Shown here: positions 26,277 through 35,072 of the stretch, in pieces | How positions within the stretch are numbered: the first letter of the stretch is position 1 | Layout: each line of letters opens with the position of its first letter | NCBI GenBank assembly: GCA_018267955.1 | Contig: JAFDXL010000009.1 | Coordinates: 460,717-524,716 of the forward strand | Source of the DNA: Bacteroidota bacterium | GTDB taxonomy: Bacteria > Bacteroidota > Bacteroidia > Chitinophagales > Chitinophagaceae | Reading direction: 5' to 3' | DNA: 64,000 nucleotides | The notes under the pieces: model-generated | Seen by the model: the letters and a program-made list of their open reading frames with translations, nothing else | The model's database searches: none | Told to the model about the DNA's origin: nothing | Made by a program: the position numbers and the translations under genes

Positions 26277-27037
26277 TTCGCGGTAACTTCCATTTTTATA
26301 GAGGGCAATTTTGGCAGCTCTTCCTTAGCCAGCTTCCTATTTTGCACGGTCTCATTAGAAATGATCTGCCCGTCGCGGAAGAGTATGTTCGACAAAGCAA
26401 AATCCGCTATATCCGGTTCATGCGTCACCATGAGTATGGTGATACCTTTACCATTCAATTGTTGAAATATATCCATGATCTCGTAGCTGGCATGTGTATC
26501 CAGGTTGCCGGTAGGCTCATCTGCCATAATGATGAGCGGATTATTTACCAATGCTCTTGCGATGGCTACCCTTTGCTGCTGCCCACCCGATAGCTGGCTG
26601 GGCAAATAGTGTAGCCTGTCTGCAAGCCCTACAGATCTTAATGCTTCTGATGCACGCTCTGTTCTTTCTTTTGCATTGATCTTTCCATTGTAGAGCAAAG
26701 GCAGTTCCACATTTTCCAGTGCAGATGTGCGGGGCAGAATATTAAACGATTGAAAAATAAATCCGATCTTATTATTTCGCAATGTTGCCAGCTCATTTTT
26801 ATCCAGCTTCAGCACATCAATGCCATCTAGATAATACTCGCCGCTGGTGGGGTTATCCAGGCAGCCCAGGATATTCATAAAGGTCGACTTGCCCGATCCG
26901 CTTGGGCCCATCACTGCTACAAAAGAACCTTTCTGTATTTCGAGCGTTACATCTCTGAGTGCATGCACTTCAAAGTCGCCCATCTCGTACACTTTCGACA
27001 GGTTCTTAACAGATATCAGGTTGTTGGTTGTTGTCAT
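26273..27037 (-). CDS. MacB/LolD-type ABC transporter ATPase
   Basis: A 254-residue cytoplasmic ATPase that powers the neighbouring permease. Walker A is GPSGSGKST, the Q-loop follows in FIFQSFNIL, the signature is LSGGQQQR and Walker B is [12 protein letters not shown], with the switch His in MVTHEPD. The start overlaps the stop of the adaptor gene (ATGA type), which indicates translational coupling in the efflux operon. Confidence 0.93.
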   Translation of the reverse strand: MTTTNNLISVKNLSKVYEMGDFEVHALRDVTLEIQKGSFVAVMGPSGSGKSTFMNILGCLDNPTSGEYYLDGIDVLKLDKNELATLRNNKIGFIFQSFNILPRTSALENVELPLLYNGKINAKERTERASEALRSVGLADRLHYLPSQLSGGQQQRVAIARALVNNPLIIMADEPTGNLDTHASYEIMDIFQQLNGKGITILMVTHEPDIADFALSNILFRDGQIISNETVQNRKLAKEELPKLPSIKMEVTAK

Positions 27038-28248
27038 GGCCGGCTTCTTCTTGTTGGCATTTGCGGCATAAATGGATTTTTGGCCGCAGTTGTACTCGCT
27101 GTATTCTCGATGCCGGTAATGATCTCATCGCCGGCTTTAATATTACCCGTAATTTCCAGCAGGCTGCCGTCAAACAAACCTGCCGTTACCAGCTCCGGCC
27201 TCATTGTATCGCCTTCTCTAACCCATATATAGCAGTTCCGCCCCGGTTGAGGTATCTCATTTGCTGCCAATTTCATGGAATCCATGCTACTCTTTACCAT
27301 TGCCGAAATATTCAATTTCGTCATCACCTCTGCGGTGGGTTGAAAATGGACTGCATTGCTAACTACTTTTAATACATCGGGGTGCATAGCTATGCTAACC
27401 GAGATATTGGCTGTAAGCCCCGGCAGCAATTTCAATTCGGGATTGGCAACATCTATTACCACAATATAGTTCACCACGTTCTGTATCGTTACAGGCTGCA
27501 ACCGTATCAGCCCCACTACACCGCGGAATCTATCATTGGGGTAGGCATCTACCGTAAAATCTACCGACTGCCCTACTTTCACCTGCCCTATATCTGCCTC
27601 ATCCACATTGGCCAGCACCTGCATTTTCTTTAGGTTGTTTGCAATAGTAAATAAAGTAGGTGCATTGAAACTCGAGATGACCGTTTGCCCCACATCTACG
27701 TTTCTCGATATCACAGTTCCATTGATAGGGGCTTTAATAATTGCATAATGCAGATTGATCTTTGCATGCTCCATATTCGCAAGCGCGGCCATAAGATCGC
27801 TTTGGGATGATCTGTAGGTAGCATATGCCTGGTCGTAATCGGCTTTCGATGCTACTTTGTCTTTATAGAGCGTATCTATCCTTTTAAAGTTATGACCTTG
27901 CAGTTCTACCTGTGCCCTGGCTTTTTCTACCGTTGCTTCTGCATCCATGTAGGCTGCATGAAGTAAGGTAGTATCCAGCAACGCTATTACTTGCCCTTTC
28001 CTTACAATGGAATCAAAGTCTACAAATATCTTGGAGATAATGCCCGATACCTGGGCACCTACAAGCACTGTTGTATCTGCATTTACAGAACCGGTTGCGG
28101 TAACAGTTACTGCTATATTTCCCTTCTCAACTTTTGTTGTTTTCCATACTACCGGTTCGCTGCCTTTACGAAACCATAGGAAATATGCCGCAACGATCAA
28201 CCCTGCAATGGCAACAGAAATTATGATGACTTTTCTCCGTTTTTTCAT
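27034..28248 (-). CDS. macA: MacA/HlyD-type periplasmic adaptor
   Basis: A 404-residue membrane-fusion protein. A single N-terminal helix (about 6-24) anchors it in the inner membrane. The lipoyl/barrel-sandwich halves are recognisable by VTVTATGSVNADTTVLVGAQVSGII and later YAIIKAPINGTVISRNVDVGQTV. An alpha-helical hairpin (about 95-165) lies between them, followed by the beta-barrel and membrane-proximal domains. It should bridge the MacB-type permease to the TolC-type channel. It overlaps the ATPase gene and lies 4 bases after the TolC-like gene. Confidence 0.92.
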   Translation of the reverse strand: MKKRRKVIIISVAIAGLIVAAYFLWFRKGSEPVVWKTTKVEKGNIAVTVTATGSVNADTTVLVGAQVSGIISKIFVDFDSIVRKGQVIALLDTTLLHAAYMDAEATVEKARAQVELQGHNFKRIDTLYKDKVASKADYDQAYATYRSSQSDLMAALANMEHAKINLHYAIIKAPINGTVISRNVDVGQTVISSFNAPTLFTIANNLKKMQVLANVDEADIGQVKVGQSVDFTVDAYPNDRFRGVVGLIRLQPVTIQNVVNYIVVIDVANPELKLLPGLTANISVSIAMHPDVLKVVSNAVHFQPTAEVMTKLNISAMVKSSMDSMKLAANEIPQPGRNCYIWVREGDTMRPELVTAGLFDGSLLEITGNIKAGDEIITGIENTASTTAAKNPFMPQMPTRRSRP

Positions 28249-28252
28249 GTTT

Positions 28253-29689
28253 TTATTGCGTCAGTGAGTTTGTGTTATAGAAGTTGATGATCTTCGCACG
28301 GAAGATGTAACTATATTTTGCCTGCAACAACGCGAGCAAAGCTTTGTTATAGTTACTTTTCTCTACCAGAAAGTCTGTTACATTCGCCGCTCCCTGCATA
28401 AACTTTTTCTCCATATCTGTGTAGGCCCTTTCTTCTGCATGTAATTGCTCCTGCGATGCCATATAGCTTTTGGCTGCTGCAACCTCGTCAGTATAGGCCT
28501 GTTCTATTGCCTTACGTAATTGGTTCTTTACCGCTGATTCATTTAGCCTTGAATTAATGACGGTAATTCTAGCTTTCCGAACATTGTTATGGTATAGCAG
28601 ACTGTTGAATATCGGTACAGATAAATTCAATGCTATACCTTGCCCCACATTATTCTTGTATTGCTCCCATAAAGGATAGTCGGCCTTCGTTACATTGGTT
28701 ACAGGCACATCGCTCACTACTACCTGGGTGGGATCATTTTGCAAATACCCTATTTTTTGTACTACTTCGGTTGTTTGTGAATTTAGCCGTGTATTGAGGC
28801 TCGAGAAAGATGTATTTATATTACCAGACACGCTCAGCTTTGGATAAAGAACACCTTTATATGCTTTTAGCCCATATTCGGATGCGCTCTTTTTCGTCTG
28901 TGCACTCCGTACATCAGGCAGCAGGCTTAATGCATTATTATATATCTCTGAGGGTGTCGCCGCAATACTTTTCGGCACATCATCCACACCCGCACTTACT
29001 ACTTCAAAATCATCATTCATGGGCATTTCCATCAACTGCATCAGGCTCAGTTTTGCCAGTCGCAGTTGGTTCATGGCTGTTACTTTTGCTGCATTATCCC
29101 TTGCCAGTTGTGCCTGTATCTGCAATAGGTTTAGCTCCGGCAACTGCCCTACAGCTACGTATTTCTTTGTTCTGTTAAGTTGCTCTGTTGTGGCATCTAT
29201 TTGCGATTGTGCAATTGCGGTATCTTCATATTCAAAAAGTACCTGCAGGTAAAATGCCAGTACGCTCAGGCCAAGATCATTCTTTGCTTTTTCTAGATCC
29301 AGCCCCCCAGCTTCATAATTGGCTTTGTTTTGGTGTACCAGGTTTTGAAGCTGCAACCCGTTAAATAGGATTACACCGCTGCTTAGCACCAGGCTATTCG
29401 TGGAAAAATTTTGAGCGGTACTCTGCTGCGTAACAGGATTATTATACTTGCCAAAATTGAAATTTTGTGCATCACTAAGGCCCAGTGTCGGCAACATATT
29501 TTCCCTGGCCTGCTCATAGTTTATTTTGTTGATCTCGTTATTCCACCTGCTTTGATTCAGGGATATATTTTGCTGCCATGCCTGCTGCAGGCATTCATCA
29601 ATTGTAAAAACTCTTTTTTGCCCGTACGACAATAGCGGGAGAAGGGCTATAATGTAAAATATATATTTGCCGGTTGTTCCTAAGGACAT
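28253..29689 (-). CDS. TolC-family outer-membrane channel
   Basis: A 478-residue outer-membrane efflux protein. A signal peptide (ending LLSYGQ) precedes two structural repeats of long coiled-coil helices (about 35-240 and 265-470). Strand segments include LSLAFYLQVLFEY-like and GIALNLSVPIFNS elements. It opens the operon, so the exit duct is made first. ATG 29689 is chosen because AGGTGG lies just ahead of it; two GTG codons precede it in frame. An inverted repeat (29702-29730) sits immediately upstream and is a candidate operator. Confidence 0.9.
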   Translation of the reverse strand: MSLGTTGKYIFYIIALLPLLSYGQKRVFTIDECLQQAWQQNISLNQSRWNNEINKINYEQARENMLPTLGLSDAQNFNFGKYNNPVTQQSTAQNFSTNSLVLSSGVILFNGLQLQNLVHQNKANYEAGGLDLEKAKNDLGLSVLAFYLQVLFEYEDTAIAQSQIDATTEQLNRTKKYVAVGQLPELNLLQIQAQLARDNAAKVTAMNQLRLAKLSLMQLMEMPMNDDFEVVSAGVDDVPKSIAATPSEIYNNALSLLPDVRSAQTKKSASEYGLKAYKGVLYPKLSVSGNINTSFSSLNTRLNSQTTEVVQKIGYLQNDPTQVVVSDVPVTNVTKADYPLWEQYKNNVGQGIALNLSVPIFNSLLYHNNVRKARITVINSRLNESAVKNQLRKAIEQAYTDEVAAAKSYMASQEQLHAEERAYTDMEKKFMQGAANVTDFLVEKSNYNKALLALLQAKYSYIFRAKIINFYNTNSLTQ

Positions 29690-29701
29690 CACCACCTGTT
29701 A

Positions 29702-29730
29702 TAAGTATTCTTCACAATAAAGAATGCTTA
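29702..29730. promoter_or_regulatory. Inverted repeat upstream of the efflux operon
   Basis: TAAGTATTCTT (29702-29712) pairs with AAGAATGCTTA (29720-29730) across seven bases; the one non-Watson-Crick pair is a T-G wobble. It ends 12 bases before the tolC-like ATG, upstream of the ribosome binding site. It could be a TetR-type operator or an RNA leader hairpin. No regulator gene is adjacent. Confidence 0.45.
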
Positions 29731-29798
29731 CAAAACAACCTTAATGGCTGATTTAATTAAATGATGCAGATCAGGTATTTAACTGACAGACATCAGAG

Positions 29799-31637
29799 CT
29801 ATTGCACATAGCCCAATTTATAAGGGCAACTATTGGTATATACAGCAACCGAATAACCAGGCAACGAAATGGAAAGCGTATCAAAAATATTTGGGTAAGG
29901 ATTACTTGCATAACTGCCGCACGAAGAAAGCATCAATCGAAAATTTTCATACTGCTTCAACAATACTGCTTTTTGTTCCTCGCCTGACAAATTGAATAGA
30001 GCCAGTAACTCTTCCTGTTCATCTTTGCTAATTCGGTGTAGCATAAACGCGCTATCAGATATAATATGTACCCTGGAGTATTGCCTGTCGAAGTTCTTTA
30101 ATGCTTTGTGGCTCTTCCGTAAATCAATCAAAGTCTTATACCAGGTGAGTATCTCTTTATGTGTTCCCTCATTGCGCTTTTGCCATTGCAGCTTGCAGCG
30201 CGAAAAGGTTTCATAGCTTTTAGGATCTGCCGGCTCTTCTTGCCATTTATCATGTGCAAACTCCGCTTTCCTGCCTTCTCTTATCGCTTCAATCAGTTCC
30301 GGATCCCGGTGGTCAACGAAGTAGGTGAAGGGTGCATCCTCTGCATATTCTTCTCCCATAAACAGCATAGGTATATAGGGCGCTAAAAACAATGCTGCAG
30401 CGGCAACCTTCAATTGGGGAAGATCAACCTGGTTCGATAACCGGTCTCCCTTTAGCGTATTTCCTACCTGGTCATGATTTTGTATGAAAGCGATAAAGCG
30501 TTCTCCCGGTATGCCAACAGAAGGCTGCCCAAATTTCCGCTTCCGGAAACTTACAAATTGCCCACTGTGGACATATCCATCCGTATACGCCTTTGCAAGC
30601 TGATCTATACTACCGAAGTCGAGATAACGTTCTCTACCCTTAGGATAGATCAATACATACAAAGCATGATGAAAATCGTCCAGCCACTGTGCATTAAATC
30701 CATAACCGCCAGCTTCGGTATCCTTTATTATCTTGGGGTTATTGAGGTCTGATTCTGCGATTAAGTAGTGAATCTTCCCCGTTTGCTGATTAAACGCATC
30801 CAGTTCTCTACGCAGATACTCCCAAAAATGAAGTGCCCCAAAATCGTACATCTGGTGTATGGCATCCAGTCTTAATGCATCAATATGAAAATATTTTAGC
30901 CAGTACAAGGCGTTGCCACAGAAATATTCGCGCACACCATCACTATATTCCTCATCATAGTTTATGGCATCACCCCACGGAGTTCCATATTTAGCGGTAA
31001 AATATGGCCCGAACGCAGGTAGGCAATTCCCTTCGGGCCCCAGGTGATTATAAACAACATCCAATATCACAGCAATACCTTTTTCATGACATGCATTGAC
31101 AAGTCTTTTCAGCCCTATGTAACCGCCATAGCTGTTTTGCGCAGCATAGGGAAACACACCGTCATAGCCCCAGTTTCGCGTTCCGGGGAATTGGGCAATC
31201 GGCATGATCTCGATGGCATTAATTCCCAGCGCTGCCAGGTCGTCCAGCCTTTCTATTGCTGCTTCAAAAGTGCCATCTTCTGTAAATGTACCAACATGCA
31301 ACTCGTAGATAATGTATTCATCGAACGGTATATTTCTCCAGCTATTGTCCGTCCATTCAAAACGATGATCGACAAGTTGCGAAGGTCCCTCCACCCCGGC
31401 AGGCTGATAAAAAGATACGGGATCGGGGTAGTCTTTCCCTTCCAGGTTGTAATAATACCTGCAACCCGCATAAGAGCCTGGCAGGCTGATGCGGAAGTAT
31501 CCCTGTGCATCCTTGTCCATTTCAAAAATTTCGTCAGCAGGAGACACGATGTGTAGCACCATCTTCTCTTTTCCAGGTACCCAAACCTCAAAAACGCATT
31601 GATCATTTAAAATATTAGCTCCTATGTTTCTTTCCAT
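29799..31637 (-). CDS. treZ: Malto-oligosyltrehalose trehalohydrolase (TreZ)
   Basis: A 612-residue GH13 enzyme that releases trehalose from maltooligosyl-trehalose made by TreY. It has an N-terminal CBM48-like domain (1-100). The TreZ hallmark YELHVGTFTEDGTFEAAI precedes the barrel. The catalytic residues are the Asp in ALRLDAIHQMYD, the Glu in LIAESDLNNP and the Asp in IQNHDQVGN. The C-terminal beta domain is complete. It is the last gene of the otsA operon, 4 bases after the GH13 glucosidase. Its partner TreY is encoded at 42.3-46.3 kb as a fusion. Confidence 0.93.
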   Translation of the reverse strand: MERNIGANILNDQCVFEVWVPGKEKMVLHIVSPADEIFEMDKDAQGYFRISLPGSYAGCRYYYNLEGKDYPDPVSFYQPAGVEGPSQLVDHRFEWTDNSWRNIPFDEYIIYELHVGTFTEDGTFEAAIERLDDLAALGINAIEIMPIAQFPGTRNWGYDGVFPYAAQNSYGGYIGLKRLVNACHEKGIAVILDVVYNHLGPEGNCLPAFGPYFTAKYGTPWGDAINYDEEYSDGVREYFCGNALYWLKYFHIDALRLDAIHQMYDFGALHFWEYLRRELDAFNQQTGKIHYLIAESDLNNPKIIKDTEAGGYGFNAQWLDDFHHALYVLIYPKGRERYLDFGSIDQLAKAYTDGYVHSGQFVSFRKRKFGQPSVGIPGERFIAFIQNHDQVGNTLKGDRLSNQVDLPQLKVAAAALFLAPYIPMLFMGEEYAEDAPFTYFVDHRDPELIEAIREGRKAEFAHDKWQEEPADPKSYETFSRCKLQWQKRNEGTHKEILTWYKTLIDLRKSHKALKNFDRQYSRVHIISDSAFMLHRISKDEQEELLALFNLSGEEQKAVLLKQYENFRLMLSSCGSYASNPYPNIFDTLSISLPGYSVAVYTNSCPYKLGYVQ

Positions 31638-31641
31638 ACTA

Positions 31642-33246
31642 TTAACCCTTTAAACGAATCACTACACCTTCGTCTCCACTTAAATAAATAACATCGCCAA
31701 CCATAGTATTCTCCAATTCAGGAATAGTAGCTACTTCCACCTTCCCACCCATTCCTTCGGGTAGCTTAAAACAGCATTGCCTATGACTTAGGTTCAGGGC
31801 TATCAAAAAGCTATCATGTCCTTCCAGCTTCCTGGTATATACAAAACCTTGCCGGTCGTGATAGATACAATCATAATTCCCGGCCATCAGGCTCCATTCC
31901 TTTCGTCTTAATGCTATCAGTTTTTTATAAAGCAATAACATCGACCATTTATCTTTTTTTTGTACTTCCACATTCTCTATATCTGCCATCTTATCTATCT
32001 GCAGCCATGGCCTGACTTCTGAAAATCCGCTATACATACTACTATCCCATTGCATTGGCGTACGTTCCGGATCCCTGCTTATATTTTTTTCAGGCATATT
32101 CAAGCCCTGCGCATCATGCTGTTCTTCAAGTGGTATGGGTACATCCTGCATTCCTATCTCATCGCCGTAGTACATAGTAGGTGTACCGGGCAATGTTAAT
32201 AGCAGTATAGCAGCAACTTTTGCCTGGTCTGATCCCACACGGCTTCTAATGCGTGGCTGGTCATGATTGCCTAACACCCAGTTTGGCCAGCCATTTTGTG
32301 GCAGCGCGCTCAGGTATTCATCTATTATAGACGATATATGCAGTGCATCCCACGGTGTTTGCAGTAATAAAAAATTAAATGGCAAATGCGCACCGTTATT
32401 ATTTATCCCATAATAGGTCACCAGGCTATGTATTGGCAAATACACTTCGCCTATCATCATCCTTTCGGGGTAGTTATCTAGTATTGATCGCATATAGGAT
32501 ACGATCTCGTGTACTTCCGGCTGGTCAGTAGAATATACAGGCAGCAATGAATCGTAAGTAGGCATGTAATCCCGGTAATCCGGGTTTGTGGGATTGTTAC
32601 GAAGGAGTTTATCCTTGATAAGATGCCATATCACGTCTACACGAAAACCATCTACGCCTTTATCCAGCCAAAACCTCATGATCTCTCCCAGCGCCTTTAC
32701 CACTCCAGGTTCCCTGTAATTCAAATCAGGCTGTTCCTTTAAAAAAGCATGATAGTAATATTGCTTTGTGTTTTCATCCCATTCCCATGCACTTCCACCA
32801 AACACACTAAGCCAGTTATTAGGTGGCTTATTATCTACGGTAGCATCGGCCCATATATACCAGTTTCGTTTGGGATTATCTTTTGATGATCTTGATTCTT
32901 CGAACCATGGATGCTCATCAGATGTATGATTGGGCACCAGGTCTATAACAAGTTTCATTTGCCTTTGGTGCAATTCCTCCAGTAGTTGGTCAAAATCGTC
33001 CATAGACCCAAACAGCGGATGAATGGCCGTGTAATCCGTTATATCATAACCAAAGTCCTTCATAGGAGATGGATACACAGGGGACAGCCAGATAATATTA
33101 ATACCAAGCCATTGTAAATAATCAAGACGTTTAATGATCCCCTGTATATCTCCTATACCGTCATTATTACCATCCTGGAAGGAGCGTGGGTATACTTGAT
33201 AAATAATGCCGCTTTGCCACCATAGGTATTGCCTGGTATTCTCCAT
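31642..33246 (-). CDS. GH13 alpha-glucosidase
   Basis: A 534-residue enzyme of the GH13 exo-glucosidase/oligo-1,6-glucosidase group. The start motif WWQSGIIYQVYPRSFQDGNNDGIGDI is typical. The nucleophile is the Asp in GFRVDVIWH, the acid/base is the Glu in MIGEVYLP and the transition-state Asp is in GNHDQPR. Val follows the nucleophile, which in some subfamilies marks alpha-1,6 specificity but not in all, so maltose, isomaltose, trehalose or trehalose-6-phosphate as substrate is unresolved. No signal peptide, so cytoplasmic. MENTRQ at 33246 is chosen over the upstream start at 33312 because the enzyme core begins 6-8 residues later. Confidence 0.85.
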   Translation of the reverse strand: MENTRQYLWWQSGIIYQVYPRSFQDGNNDGIGDIQGIIKRLDYLQWLGINIIWLSPVYPSPMKDFGYDITDYTAIHPLFGSMDDFDQLLEELHQRQMKLVIDLVPNHTSDEHPWFEESRSSKDNPKRNWYIWADATVDNKPPNNWLSVFGGSAWEWDENTKQYYYHAFLKEQPDLNYREPGVVKALGEIMRFWLDKGVDGFRVDVIWHLIKDKLLRNNPTNPDYRDYMPTYDSLLPVYSTDQPEVHEIVSYMRSILDNYPERMMIGEVYLPIHSLVTYYGINNNGAHLPFNFLLLQTPWDALHISSIIDEYLSALPQNGWPNWVLGNHDQPRIRSRVGSDQAKVAAILLLTLPGTPTMYYGDEIGMQDVPIPLEEQHDAQGLNMPEKNISRDPERTPMQWDSSMYSGFSEVRPWLQIDKMADIENVEVQKKDKWSMLLLYKKLIALRRKEWSLMAGNYDCIYHDRQGFVYTRKLEGHDSFLIALNLSHRQCCFKLPEGMGGKVEVATIPELENTMVGDVIYLSGDEGVVIRLKG

Positions 33247-33328
33247 AATATTAATTGCCGTATCTCTATCTTGTATAATCTCGTGCCATTTATTGCGAGA
33301 ACACGAATACATGCTGCATCATAACAGC

Positions 33329-34840
33329 TTACAAACCTGCAACAAAGGCCCCGTTTGTAGGTAGCGTAAACTGGGTATCGATCCTGCTGGGCAGCGTAGA
33401 ATCTATCTTCACAAGTTTGGTGCTTGTCTTTTTTGCAGTAACATTAATAAGCTTATCAAGGAAATTATTTGCCCACATAAATATGTTCGCACGTTCCACC
33501 TTCTTCTGCATAGTACGCAGGGCTTTTTGCTTTTGATCGGTGGGCATACTCAAACCATAACTGATTTTCTCCGCAAATGATGTTATATCATTCGGGTTTA
33601 CAAGGATGCTTTCTGTAAGTTCATTAGCTGCGCCCGCCCCATCGCTAAGCAACAAAGCACCATTCAGATGAATATTACTTGCGATATACTCTTTGCTCAC
33701 AAGGTTCATACCGTCTACAATTGGTGTAACTACTGCAAGATCGGCTGTAGAGTACATTGCCGACAGCATATTTGGAGGGAATGATCTGTAAAAGTGTCGT
33801 ATAGGTTGCCAATCAAATGTTCCATATTTACCGTTAATATCAGTGATCAGCCTGTTCATTTCCTGTTTCAGCTGTTTATACCCACCAACATTTTCGCGCG
33901 AGGGAACTACCAGGTGAATAAAGGTTACCTTACCTCTCCACTCTTCGTAGCTCTTCAAAAACAGCTCGAATGCCTGCAAACGTTGAATGATACCTTTGCT
34001 ATAATCCAGCCTGTCTATGGATATCATGATTTTGGTATCTATCTGTTTCTGCAGTTTCTGGGCAATCCTTTTCGTTTCCGGACTGTTGGCCAAGTCCTTA
34101 TATTTTTCATAATCAATGCTGATCGGGAAGCATGATACTTGTACAGGACGGTCGTTGACAGTTAGTTTATCAGTTCCTATAGAAGCACCGCCAATCTTTA
34201 TGGCAGCGTTCCTAAAATGGGACACATCATTATTAGTTTGAAACCCAATTACATCTGCTCCCAGCAATCCATTAATGATCTGTTCTTTCCATGGCAGTGC
34301 TTTAAGCACATCGGATGATGGAAATGGTATATGGTGAAAATAACCAATGCGCAATTTGGGATTAGCTTGTCGCAGCATTTGAGGAACCAACATCAATTGG
34401 TAATCCTGCACCCATATAATATCGTCTTCGGTAGCATGTAGTAAAATCTCATCTGCAAATTTCTGATTCACTTTTACATATGCATCCCAATATTCAGGAT
34501 CATATACGCTGTAACTTGTAAAGTAGTGAAACAATGGCCAGATGACCTCATTCGAAAAACCTTCGTAAAAATTATCGATCTCTTTTTTGCTTAAAAAAAC
34601 CGGGAACAAATGATCCGGTTTCAACAGTTCTTCAACTTCCGCTTTTCTTAGCTCGTCTATTTCGGCCCCGGGCCACCCTATCCAGATGTTTTTGTATTTA
34701 TGAAATACACTTCCTAAACCGGTAGCCAGTCCGCCATCGCTATTTTGCAAACTAATATTCCCTTCCGTTACATTGATCTTAACAGGTAGCCTGTTTGATA
34801 CGTTGATAATTCTCTTCTCAGTGTCCCAGGTATTTTTCAT
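33329..34840 (-). CDS. otsA: Trehalose-6-phosphate synthase
   Basis: A 503-residue GT20 enzyme that joins UDP-glucose and glucose-6-phosphate. The motifs are intact: INVSNRLPVK, DGGLATGL, IWIGWPG, WVQDYQLMLVPQMLR, GYFHHIPFPSSD, DRLDYSKGI and DGMNLVSKEY. It is a synthase only. Bacteroidota often carry a synthase-phosphatase fusion of more than 700 residues, but no phosphatase domain or separate otsB is seen in the window. It is the first gene of the minus-strand operon and is divergent from glgE, with a 232-base promoter region between them. Confidence 0.95.
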   Translation of the reverse strand: MKNTWDTEKRIINVSNRLPVKINVTEGNISLQNSDGGLATGLGSVFHKYKNIWIGWPGAEIDELRKAEVEELLKPDHLFPVFLSKKEIDNFYEGFSNEVIWPLFHYFTSYSVYDPEYWDAYVKVNQKFADEILLHATEDDIIWVQDYQLMLVPQMLRQANPKLRIGYFHHIPFPSSDVLKALPWKEQIINGLLGADVIGFQTNNDVSHFRNAAIKIGGASIGTDKLTVNDRPVQVSCFPISIDYEKYKDLANSPETKRIAQKLQKQIDTKIMISIDRLDYSKGIIQRLQAFELFLKSYEEWRGKVTFIHLVVPSRENVGGYKQLKQEMNRLITDINGKYGTFDWQPIRHFYRSFPPNMLSAMYSTADLAVVTPIVDGMNLVSKEYIASNIHLNGALLLSDGAGAANELTESILVNPNDITSFAEKISYGLSMPTDQKQKALRTMQKKVERANIFMWANNFLDKLINVTAKKTSTKLVKIDSTLPSRIDTQFTLPTNGAFVAGL

Positions 34841-35072
34841 GCGTGAGGCTTTGAATATTTATATAACAACATTGTGCCACAACATAACATGCTTGCTTTA
34901 GTTCCATATGCAATATGCACAGATGTTTACTCAATGCTAATTTGAATCCGGATTATAATGTTTGTTGTATCGCTCGTTATCATAATGGTAAGCTTTTGAA
35001 AATCTGCCAACTATCTACTCTTCTGGTACGAATTTTATACAGCATTCTTATAAATAAACCGGCACCTTCAAA

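Noticed and set aside
31642-33246. Assigning trehalose-6-phosphate hydrolase (treC) to the GH13 gene
   Set aside because: The motifs place it in the broad alpha-glucosidase group, but the substrate cannot be told from sequence alone; only the general name is used.
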